DNA of 64,000 nucleotides from CAZCCV01 sp964497515 (GTDB lineage Bacteria > Armatimonadota > UBA5829 > DTLH01), in NCBI GenBank assembly GCA_964497515.1, contig CAZCCV010000008.1, positions 1 through 64,000 on the forward strand, in the 5' to 3' direction. Of the stretch, positions 18,465 through 25,514 are shown piece by piece; positions within the stretch are counted from its first letter, which is position 1; each line of letters begins with the position of its first letter. Position numbers and translations under genes: made by a program. The notes under the pieces are model-generated. The model was given only the letters and a program-made list of their open reading frames with translations, searched no databases and had not been told where the DNA came from.

Positions 18465-19700
18465 GTGAGTGTAGCCGTACGGAAAGAGCCACCGGATTAT
18501 TGGTTCTTCGCAGCCACGATTTTGCTGGTCATTGTGGGCGTGATTCTAGTCTTCGATGCCAGCTATGCGCGTGCTGCCGATATTGGAGAAGGCGACTCGT
18601 GGTTCTTTGTGAAGAAACAGATAGTCTTCGCTATTATTGGCATCTTGGCCATGTTTGTCGCGATGCGAATCCATCCTAAGAGGCTCCGATCGCTTACGTA
18701 CATAGCGGCCTTCCTTGCTGCAGTATTGCTTGTAGCTGTAAGGATTCCAGGAATTGGAAAGTGTATCGGTGGCGGATGGAGGTGGATTCCGCTCGGGCCT
18801 TTTCATCTGCAGCCTTCTGAGTTTGCCAAACTCGCAGTAGTGATGTACCTGGCACATATTTTGGCGTCGAAGGGGCTCCGTATGCGCAACTTCTGGCTGT
18901 TGGCTACTCGCCTTCTACTGGTAGGACTGTTGGCGGGGCTGGTAATGGCTGGGCCAGATATGGGCACTACCGCCGCAATACTCCTGACTACAATCGCCAT
19001 GCTTTTTGCTGCCGGTGTGCGCAAACGCCACCTCGCGGCTATGGTGCTGGTCGGACTCGGGTTGGTTTCAGCCTTAATCTTCACTTCGCCATATCGCACA
19101 GAGCGAGTGATGGTCTTTCTCAACCCGAGTCGCGATTACTACGGCAGCGGTTACCAGATAACCCATTCGCTAATCGCTCACGGCACCGGCGGGTTAACAG
19201 GGCAGGGTTTCTGTGAAGGCAGAGAGAAACGTTTCATCCCGGCACCCGAAACCGATATGGTTGTAGCGACACTTGCAGAAGAGGGTGGATTCGTCGGAAT
19301 GATGGCTCTCTTGGGTCTCTTTGTATTTTTTACTGGAAAGGGACTCAGTATTGCGCACCGCGCGAAGAGCTCGTATATGAAGCTGCTTGCAATAGGTATC
19401 ACGTCACTTATCGGTTTGCAAGCGTTGATGAACATAGGTGTTGCCACAGCTTCGATACCTGCTACAGGTGTCCCGCTGCCATTTATCAGCTATGGAGGCT
19501 CTTATCTTATAGTAATGCTCTTTGCGGCGGGAATTGTGCTCTCAATCTCACAGCACCAGAATGAGCAGATGGATGAGCCGGAGTTGAGAAGATATGAGAA
19601 TCATTGTAACAGGCGGAGGGACAGGCGGGCATCTATATCCTGCGTTGAGTATCGCCCACGGACTAAGACAAGTCGGAGTCGAACTCCTGTACGTCGGTAG
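18465..19700 (+). CDS. ftsW: Septal peptidoglycan polymerase FtsW (SEDS family)
   Basis: SEDS glycosyltransferase that polymerises lipid II at the septum with its partner FtsI. About ten membrane helices. Signatures: GGGWRWIPLG, LQPSEFAKL, GPDMGTT and the C-terminal PFISYGGSYL. GTG at 18465 follows AGGAGGG at 18453-18459. Family members usually stop soon after the last helix. Here the frame runs on for about 35 very basic codons (rich in Arg) inside the murG coding region, a 107-base overlap, which suggests that the original stop was lost. Confidence 0.94.
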   Translation: MSVAVRKEPPDYWFFAATILLVIVGVILVFDASYARAADIGEGDSWFFVKKQIVFAIIGILAMFVAMRIHPKRLRSLTYIAAFLAAVLLVAVRIPGIGKCIGGGWRWIPLGPFHLQPSEFAKLAVVMYLAHILASKGLRMRNFWLLATRLLLVGLLAGLVMAGPDMGTTAAILLTTIAMLFAAGVRKRHLAAMVLVGLGLVSALIFTSPYRTERVMVFLNPSRDYYGSGYQITHSLIAHGTGGLTGQGFCEGREKRFIPAPETDMVVATLAEEGGFVGMMALLGLFVFFTGKGLSIAHRAKSSYMKLLAIGITSLIGLQALMNIGVATASIPATGVPLPFISYGGSYLIVMLFAAGIVLSISQHQNEQMDEPELRRYENHCNRRRDRRASISCVEYRPRTKTSRSRTPVRR

Positions 19701-20685
19701 TCAACACGGTCCGGAGGGAGATGCCGCCAGGAAGGCCGGTTTTCAGTTCATTGGGATTCCCAGCGGACCCATTGCCGGCTTTTCGACTCGCACGGCGGCT
19801 TCTGCTGTGAAGCTCGGTGCAGGGTTCTTTCGCGCAGGTGCGATTCTGAGAAGCTATGCTCCAGATGTGGTAGTGGGCACCGGTGGTTACACCAGTTTCA
19901 GTGTTGCGCTGGCTTGGGGACTCAGGCGAGGGAAACTGGTTATCCACGAACAAAACTCAGTGCCGGGACGCACAAATCGGATTCTCTCCAAATATGCAGC
20001 CAAGATATGCGTCACTTTTGAAGAGTCGATCCGGTTCTTTCCGCAGGAAAAAACGGAGTTCACCGGTCTACCAGTAAGACCTGAGATTGTAACGGGTGTA
20101 GAGAAGGCCAAGGCGAGAGAATCGTTCGGCCTCGACCCGAATGTGTTCGCTTTGCTTGTTTTCGGCGGGAGTCAGGGTGCAAGGCGCATAAACGATATTG
20201 TTGTTGAGGCTTTGTCCGATCTTCTTCAGGCTTCTGTGCAGGTAATTCATCAGTCTGGGCCGAAGAATTATGATGAGCTTGTTTCGCGAGCAAATAATCG
20301 GCCGGGATATGCGCTCTTACCTTATATAGATGATATGTCTGCAGCATATTCTGCGGCTGATATGGTGGTCGCACGTAGCGGCGCTTCTAGTATAGCCGAA
20401 ATGACTGTGCGGGGGTTGCCGTCCATATTGATTCCTTATCCATATGCCCAGGCGGACCACCAGACCAAAAACGCAGAGGTATTAGCTCGCGCTGGCGCTG
20501 CGATTCTGTTGGATGAAGCGAGTCTTTCGGCTGAAATGCTGGTGAAGATAGTATCTGATCTTGCGAGAGACGAGGTCAGCCGGCATATTATGGCCGAAGC
20601 AAGCAGAAGGCTCGGCAAACCGAATGCAACAGAGGAAATTGTCCGGATAGTTCAGGAGACAGGAGGGGTGGGGAAGAAATCTTGA
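19594..20685 (+). CDS. murG: Lipid II synthase MurG
   Basis: GT-B glycosyltransferase that adds GlcNAc to lipid I on the inner face of the membrane. 363 residues, usual length. The glycine-rich loop GGGTGGH at residues 7-13 is diagnostic; further signatures are HEQNSVPG, the GGSQGA loop and the C-terminal nucleotide site with SGASSIAE and PYPYAQADHQ. The ATG at 19594 lies within the C-terminal tail of ftsW. Start choice is firm because the glycine-rich loop must be near the N-terminus. Confidence 0.96.
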   Translation: MRIIVTGGGTGGHLYPALSIAHGLRQVGVELLYVGSQHGPEGDAARKAGFQFIGIPSGPIAGFSTRTAASAVKLGAGFFRAGAILRSYAPDVVVGTGGYTSFSVALAWGLRRGKLVIHEQNSVPGRTNRILSKYAAKICVTFEESIRFFPQEKTEFTGLPVRPEIVTGVEKAKARESFGLDPNVFALLVFGGSQGARRINDIVVEALSDLLQASVQVIHQSGPKNYDELVSRANNRPGYALLPYIDDMSAAYSAADMVVARSGASSIAEMTVRGLPSILIPYPYAQADHQTKNAEVLARAGAAILLDEASLSAEMLVKIVSDLARDEVSRHIMAEASRRLGKPNATEEIVRIVQETGGVGKKS

Positions 20686-20719
20686 AGGCGAGTGATGGTT
20701 TGTCGCTTCGCTAGGTTTT

Positions 20720-22117
20720 ATGCCCACCATTCACGATATGGCTGATCGAACACATTTTGTAGGCATTGGCGGAGCAGGAATGAGCGCCATAGCGCGCGTA
20801 ATGCACCACAGTGGGACTGAGGTATCTGGCTCCGACCAGACGAAAAGCATTGTCACCGACCGTCTTGCCGCCGCTGGTATAAGCGTGGTTATTGGGCACG
20901 ACCCAGTTCACGTGGCGGGAGCTTCCCTTGTAGTATACTCAGCAGCAGTGCCGGAAGATAATCCAGAATTGGTGGCGGCTCGGCAATTGGGTATTCCAAT
21001 CATTTGCAGGGCGGAGATGCTCGGACGACTAATGCAGCCGTATCAACACCGAGTCGCCGTTACCGGAACCCACGGAAAGACCACTACCACCTCGATGATA
21101 AGTATGGTGCTATCTGAAGCACGGCTGGATCCGACTATGCTGATCGGTGGAGATATTGATGTTCTAGGTGGCAACGCACGAATTGGTGGAAAGTCGATTA
21201 TCGTAACAGAAGCGTGCGAGGCATTCAACAGCTTCTTGCATCTGAGCCCCAGTATGGCAGTTATCACCAACATAGATGCAGATCATCTGGACTATCACAA
21301 GAATCTGCAGAATATTAAGTCCAGCTTCAAGCGGTTTGTTTCGCAGATCGACGAAAACGGCTGTGTGATCGCCTGCCTGGATGATGAAAACGTCCGAAAT
21401 GCCATTGTTGGTGTGGATCGGCGGGTTGTAGGTTATTCAATACACGCAAAAAGTGAAATGCGTGCAGTTGACATACACGTTCATTCGCCGCAAGCGAGCT
21501 ATGAATTGGTGCGAAAAGGTGAAAAGCTCGGCAGAATCAATCTTGGGATGCCGGGACTGCACAGCGTATACGATTCTCTCGCAGCGGCTGCTGTAGGTTT
21601 TGAGCTCGGTGCAGATTTTACCGCAGTAAAAGATGGTCTTGCCAGGTTCAAAGGTACGGGCAGGCGTTTCGAGCATCTTGGGGTGATCGGAGACATAATG
21701 ATCATCGACGATTACGCACATCACCCGGTGGAGGTTAGGGCTACGCTGGAAGCCGCTCGTACCGGCTGGAACAGGCGAATTATCGCCGTTTTCCAACCTC
21801 ATTTGTTCTCCCGTACGGAGTTCTTTGCAAATGATTTTGCTTGTGCGCTCTCACTGGCAGATATGGTCGTGCTGACAGACATCTATGCAGCACGTGAGGA
21901 GCCAATCGAGGGGGTTACATCCAAAATCATCCTCGATAAAATGAAAGGCACAAAAGCACACTACATTCCTGAAAAGTCAGACGTACCCGGCTTTTTGCTT
22001 TCGGTGGTTCGCCCCGGAGATATGGTAATGACGCTCGGTGCTGGTGATATTAGGTGCGTCGGCGAAGAATTCCTGGCATCTGTGATGACTGAACGACCCG
22101 CGGGGGTTGCCGACTAG
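20720..22117 (+). CDS. murC: UDP-MurNAc:L-alanine ligase (MurC)
   Basis: Joins L-alanine to UDP-MurNAc. 465 residues. N-terminal GIGGAGMSAIA nucleotide-sugar loop with GSD, P-loop GTHGKTTTT from G116, the EACE zinc/metal strand and DDYAHHP in the C-terminal half. ATG at 20720 has only a weak AGG upstream; ATG at 20738 is an alternative but cuts close to the conserved THFVGIGG. It is the last wall gene of the cluster. murB, ddl and ftsQAZ, which often follow, are absent, and a terminator follows. Confidence 0.96.
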   Translation: MPTIHDMADRTHFVGIGGAGMSAIARVMHHSGTEVSGSDQTKSIVTDRLAAAGISVVIGHDPVHVAGASLVVYSAAVPEDNPELVAARQLGIPIICRAEMLGRLMQPYQHRVAVTGTHGKTTTTSMISMVLSEARLDPTMLIGGDIDVLGGNARIGGKSIIVTEACEAFNSFLHLSPSMAVITNIDADHLDYHKNLQNIKSSFKRFVSQIDENGCVIACLDDENVRNAIVGVDRRVVGYSIHAKSEMRAVDIHVHSPQASYELVRKGEKLGRINLGMPGLHSVYDSLAAAAVGFELGADFTAVKDGLARFKGTGRRFEHLGVIGDIMIIDDYAHHPVEVRATLEAARTGWNRRIIAVFQPHLFSRTEFFANDFACALSLADMVVLTDIYAAREEPIEGVTSKIILDKMKGTKAHYIPEKSDVPGFLLSVVRPGDMVMTLGAGDIRCVGEEFLASVMTERPAGVAD

Positions 22118-22154
22118 CCCGATTGATTGTTAGACTCTATACAGCCCTACGCAG

Positions 22155-22180
22155 TGGCCGCTACAATAGCGGCCATTTCC
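22155..22180 (+). terminator. Terminator after murC
   Basis: A 9-bp perfect stem TGGCCGCTA/TAGCGGCCA (22155-22163 with 22167-22175) with a three-base loop, followed by TTTCC. It marks the end of the division cluster about 38 bases beyond the murC stop. Confidence 0.65.
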
Positions 22181-22213
22181 GTGTGTGCTAGATGTAATGG
22201 AGGCCTTTGTTAG

Positions 22214-22993
22214 ATGAAAGGAACACTGCATATCGGTGTCTTTGCCGACTGCATGAAACTGCCCCTTCGTGATGGAATAAGAAAGGCTGCCGAGATTGGC
22301 GCCGCTTCGTTCCAGATGTTCACGACACACGGTGAAGTGCTGCCGGAAAACATGACCAGCGAGGATCGAACAGAGTTTCGTATGTTTTATGAGAGTTTGG
22401 GACTGGAGCTCTCCGCAACCTGTGCAGACTTTGGCCACGGGTTCGTAGACCGTGAAAAGAATGCCGAACTTGTTCCGAAGACTATCGCGCAGGTGGATCT
22501 GGCAGTAGATTTGGGAACGAGTATTATAACCACGCACATTGGTGAGATTCCTGCTCAGCCGGACGAAACGTGGGAGATTCTGCAGGACGCGTTAAACCGA
22601 ATCGGCAAATACGCTGAGAGGCGCGGCGTGGTGCTGGCAACAGAGACTGGTCCTGAAAGCGGGCCAGTTATGAGGGCGTTTTTAGACACCCTCGACACCT
22701 CTGCAATTAAGGTCAACTTTGACCCAGCAAACCTAACAATGGCCGGATACGATCTGCAGGAGGCATGTGATGCTCTGATGCCGCTCATAGTGCACACACA
22801 TGCCAAGGATGGTTTTGTCGACCCGGGTAAATGGCGGGAGGCACCTCTCGGTGAGGGTGATGTCGACTGGCCGAGTTATATAGCTCGACTTAAGGCCGGT
22901 GGTTATAACGGGGCATTTACAATCGAACGCGAACAGGGAGAAGACCCTGTTAGAGATACAATAATAGCTATCGAGTTTTTGCGACAGTTCTGA
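22214..22993 (+). CDS. Sugar phosphate isomerase/epimerase family protein (xylose isomerase-like TIM barrel)
   Basis: 259-residue single-domain protein of the AP endonuclease 2/xylose-isomerase-like superfamily. Expected divalent metal ligands are visible at strand ends: E144 (ATETGPE), D170 (NFDPANL), H196 (HTHAKDG) and E238 (TIERE). Members act as isomerases, epimerases or aldolases on keto sugars, inositols or small hydroxy acids; the substrate cannot be assigned. ATG at 22214 follows GGAGG at 22199-22203. It is followed closely by argC, but an arginine link is not obvious. Confidence 0.8.
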   Translation: MKGTLHIGVFADCMKLPLRDGIRKAAEIGAASFQMFTTHGEVLPENMTSEDRTEFRMFYESLGLELSATCADFGHGFVDREKNAELVPKTIAQVDLAVDLGTSIITTHIGEIPAQPDETWEILQDALNRIGKYAERRGVVLATETGPESGPVMRAFLDTLDTSAIKVNFDPANLTMAGYDLQEACDALMPLIVHTHAKDGFVDPGKWREAPLGEGDVDWPSYIARLKAGGYNGAFTIEREQGEDPVRDTIIAIEFLRQF

Positions 22994-23004
22994 AAGTGAG
23001 AAAA

Positions 23005-24045
23005 ATGGTTAGAGTCGGAATCATAGGCGCTTCGGGTTACGCGGGTGCAGAGATAATAAGGTATCTCCTCGGCCATCCGGAAGCAGAGATAACATATCTT
23101 GCATCGGGCACATATAAAGGTAAGCACATAGGTAATGCTTTCACGAGCCTTATGGGACAGAACCTTCCTATGTGCGAAGCCTTCGACGATACGGCGATAG
23201 ACCGAGCCGACATCTTTTTCGTAGCGCAGCATTACGGCTGGGCGGCGAGCATCGCACCGAAGGTTGTCCAAGCTGGCAAGAAACTGATCGATATGTCAGC
23301 CGATTTTCGCTTCCGAAACCCTGCAGTATACGAACAGTGGTATAAGACTGAGCATACGAGCAAGGATATCACCGTGTCCGCTGCATACGGCCTGCCAGAG
23401 ATAAAGAAGGATCAGATTGCGGCTGCCCTGGTTCTTGGAAATCCCGGCTGCTATCCGACAGGCGCGATACTTGCTCTTGCTCCTGTAATCGCAAATAGAA
23501 GGGTTGATCCCAGTGGAATAATTATCGATTCGAAGTCCGGGGTATCTGGTTCTGGGCGAACCAAAACCGAAGTGGCGTACCTCTTTGCCGAGCTGGACGA
23601 GAGTATGAAGCCATACGGTGTCGCAAATCACAGACACACACCCGAGATCGAACAAGAAATCTCTGAGATGGCCGGACAGGATGTGGTTCTCAGTTTCACA
23701 CCGCATCTTGTTCCGATGGTTCGAGGGATAATGACCACGACCTATGCTCCGATACTCAGCGATCTTTCCACAGGGGCAGCTATCGATCTATATAGAGAGT
23801 TCTACGCGAATTCTCCATTTGTGATTGTGTTGGATGAGGGCGAATATCCTGCTACAAAGAACGTATCTGGCACGAATTTCTGCCATATCGGGCTGAAGGT
23901 CGACTCTCGAACAGGCCGAATGATAGCAATGAGTGCCATAGATAATATGGGCAAAGGTGCTGCTGGGCAAGCAGTTCAGAATATGAACCTGATGATGGGT
24001 TTGCCTGAGACCACTGGTTTAATGCATCCGGCAGTGTATCCGTAG
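23005..24045 (+). CDS. argC: N-acetyl-gamma-glutamyl-phosphate reductase (ArgC)
   Basis: NADPH-dependent reductase of the third step of arginine synthesis. 346 residues. Rossmann motif GIIGASGYAG at the N-terminus, the catalytic cysteine C149 in GNPGCYPTGA and the conserved NHRHTPEI histidine region are all present. The ATG at 23005 puts the Rossmann loop close to the N-terminus; a GTG at 22996 is an alternative. argJ follows directly, so the two form a small arginine operon; argB and argD are not in this window. Confidence 0.96.
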   Translation: MVRVGIIGASGYAGAEIIRYLLGHPEAEITYLASGTYKGKHIGNAFTSLMGQNLPMCEAFDDTAIDRADIFFVAQHYGWAASIAPKVVQAGKKLIDMSADFRFRNPAVYEQWYKTEHTSKDITVSAAYGLPEIKKDQIAAALVLGNPGCYPTGAILALAPVIANRRVDPSGIIIDSKSGVSGSGRTKTEVAYLFAELDESMKPYGVANHRHTPEIEQEISEMAGQDVVLSFTPHLVPMVRGIMTTTYAPILSDLSTGAAIDLYREFYANSPFVIVLDEGEYPATKNVSGTNFCHIGLKVDSRTGRMIAMSAIDNMGKGAAGQAVQNMNLMMGLPETTGLMHPAVYP

Positions 24046-24067
24046 TCGCAAGTTGGGGAGATATATA

Positions 24068-25279
24068 TTGAGTTCGATGGTGAGAGTCGAAGGGGGCGTT
24101 ACTGCCCCAAAGGGTTTTTTGGCAGCCGGTGTGCGCTGTGCCATAAAGGAGCAGGGGAAAGACCTCGCGTTAGTAGTCTCCCAAACACCTGCAGTCTGTG
24201 CTGCGATGTTTACAACAAATGCGTTTAAGGCTGCACCTGTGTTGCTTTCTATGAAGCACGCTGCCTCGGGCAATCCTGTTCGCGCAATCGTGGCAAACAG
24301 CGGAAGTGCCAACGCGTGTACCGGGGAACAAGGAGCGCGCGACGCCGAACGAATGGCTGCCATTGCCGCCGAAGCCCTAAATGTGGAGTCCGAGCAAGTT
24401 ATTGTGTGTTCCACTGGTGTTATCGGACACTTCCTTCCGATGGGAAAAATCGAGACTGGCATCAAGCAGGCTTCAGAGGTTTTGTCCAGAGAAGGCGGAA
24501 CCGATGCAGCCCAGGCGATTATGACCACCGATAAGTGCGCCAAAGTCGCCGCTTACGAGTTTGAAATTGGAGGGGTGCCGGTTCGCATAGGTGGAATAGC
24601 CAAGGGTTCAGGGATGATCTGCCCGAACCTCGCCACGATGTTCTGTTTTCTCACTACTGACGTCTCTATAGAACCAGCTCTGCTGCGCGAATGTCTTCAG
24701 TTGTCTGCTGAGATTTCATTCAACAGCCTGACAGTTGACGGGGACACTAGTACCAACGATTCCGTTGTCTTACTGGCGAACGGAATGGCAGGTAACGCTA
24801 GGATCGACTCCGAAGGGGATGATCTAGAGGCTTTTCAGGAGGCTCTCGACACAGTTGCCATCGATTTAGCAAAAGCGATAGCAAGAGATGGTGAAGGCGC
24901 CACAAAACTGGTGGAAATCGTAGTTCAAAACGCCCCAAGCTACAGCGATGCAAAGCTAATCGCACAGACAGTGGCTAATTCGCCTCTTGTAAAGACAGCC
25001 ATTTTCGGCCAAGATCCCAATTGGGGCAGGGTGCTTGCCGCTGCAGGTCGTTCTGGTGCAACAATCGAACCGAATAAGGTCGATCTATTTTTGGGTGATA
25101 CCAAGATCGTCGAAAAAGGCGAACCGCTCAGAATCTCCGAAGCTGTCGCTCGTGCGCCGATGCTCGAACAGGAGCTCGTTGTGACTCTCGATCTAAATGC
25201 GGGTGACGAATCTGCCCGTGTCTTCACCTGCGACTTCAGCTACGATTACGTGAAGATAAACGCTGAGTATCATACGTAG
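24068..25279 (+). CDS. argJ: Bifunctional ornithine acetyltransferase/N-acetylglutamate synthase (ArgJ)
   Basis: Transfers acetyl from N-acetylornithine to glutamate, recycling the acetyl group in arginine synthesis. About 403 residues, the usual length. The precursor cleaves itself between the Ala and T190 of the LATMF motif, T190 becoming the N-terminal nucleophile of the beta chain. The KGSGMI and DPNWGR signatures are present. Start TTG at 24068 is chosen for GGGGAG at 24055-24060, seven bases upstream; ATG at 24077 is possible. Whether it is mono- or bifunctional cannot be read from sequence. Confidence 0.95.
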   Translation: MSSMVRVEGGVTAPKGFLAAGVRCAIKEQGKDLALVVSQTPAVCAAMFTTNAFKAAPVLLSMKHAASGNPVRAIVANSGSANACTGEQGARDAERMAAIAAEALNVESEQVIVCSTGVIGHFLPMGKIETGIKQASEVLSREGGTDAAQAIMTTDKCAKVAAYEFEIGGVPVRIGGIAKGSGMICPNLATMFCFLTTDVSIEPALLRECLQLSAEISFNSLTVDGDTSTNDSVVLLANGMAGNARIDSEGDDLEAFQEALDTVAIDLAKAIARDGEGATKLVEIVVQNAPSYSDAKLIAQTVANSPLVKTAIFGQDPNWGRVLAAAGRSGATIEPNKVDLFLGDTKIVEKGEPLRISEAVARAPMLEQELVVTLDLNAGDESARVFTCDFSYDYVKINAEYHT

Positions 25280-25320
25280 TTGAAATATTCCCGCATGAAG
25301 ATGGTCGGTTTTTCGATTAA

Positions 25321-25349
25321 TTGCCCGGCGTTCAGGCCAATGGTATAAT
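25321..25349 (+). promoter_or_regulatory. Probable polA promoter, upstream of and antisense to tRNA-Leu
   Basis: -35 TTGCCC (25321-25326), 17-base spacer and -10 TATAAT (25344-25349) preceded by TGG, an extended -10. The predicted start is near 25356. The resulting polA transcript would carry a 5' leader of about 160 bases that includes the complete reverse complement of the tRNA-Leu gene. Confidence 0.6.
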
Positions 25350-25375
25350 CTGGTGTTCTTCTGACAGGAGAGTCG

Positions 25376-25461
25376 TGGTGCCGAAGGTGGGACTCGAACC
25401 CACACGAGGTCGCCCTCAATGGTTTTTGAGACCACCGCGTCTACCATTCCGCCACTTCGGC
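25376..25461 (-). tRNA. tRNA-Leu (anticodon CAA)
   Basis: Read on the minus strand: acceptor stem GCCGAAG/CTTCGGC, D arm, anticodon stem with loop CTCAAAA giving anticodon CAA (leucine, UUG codon), a long variable arm (GAGG/CCTC) as in class II leucine tRNAs, and T arm GTGGG-TTCGAGT-CCCAC. The 3' CCA is encoded (25376-25378). The gene lies between argJ and polA, opposite to both. Confidence 0.95.
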
Positions 25462-25471
25462 AATTGCAGTC

Positions 25472-25501
25472 AGTATACCGGTTTTTGCCGGTCTGAGTCA
25501 A
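25472..25501 (-). promoter_or_regulatory. Promoter of tRNA-Leu
   Basis: On the minus strand, -35 TTGACT (complement of 25496-25501) and -10 TATACT (complement of 25472-25477) with an 18-base spacer, starting transcription a few bases before the tRNA 5' end at 25461. It lies inside the presumed polA leader, so the two promoters face each other. Confidence 0.7.
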
Positions 25502-25514
25502 GCAAGGATACCAC

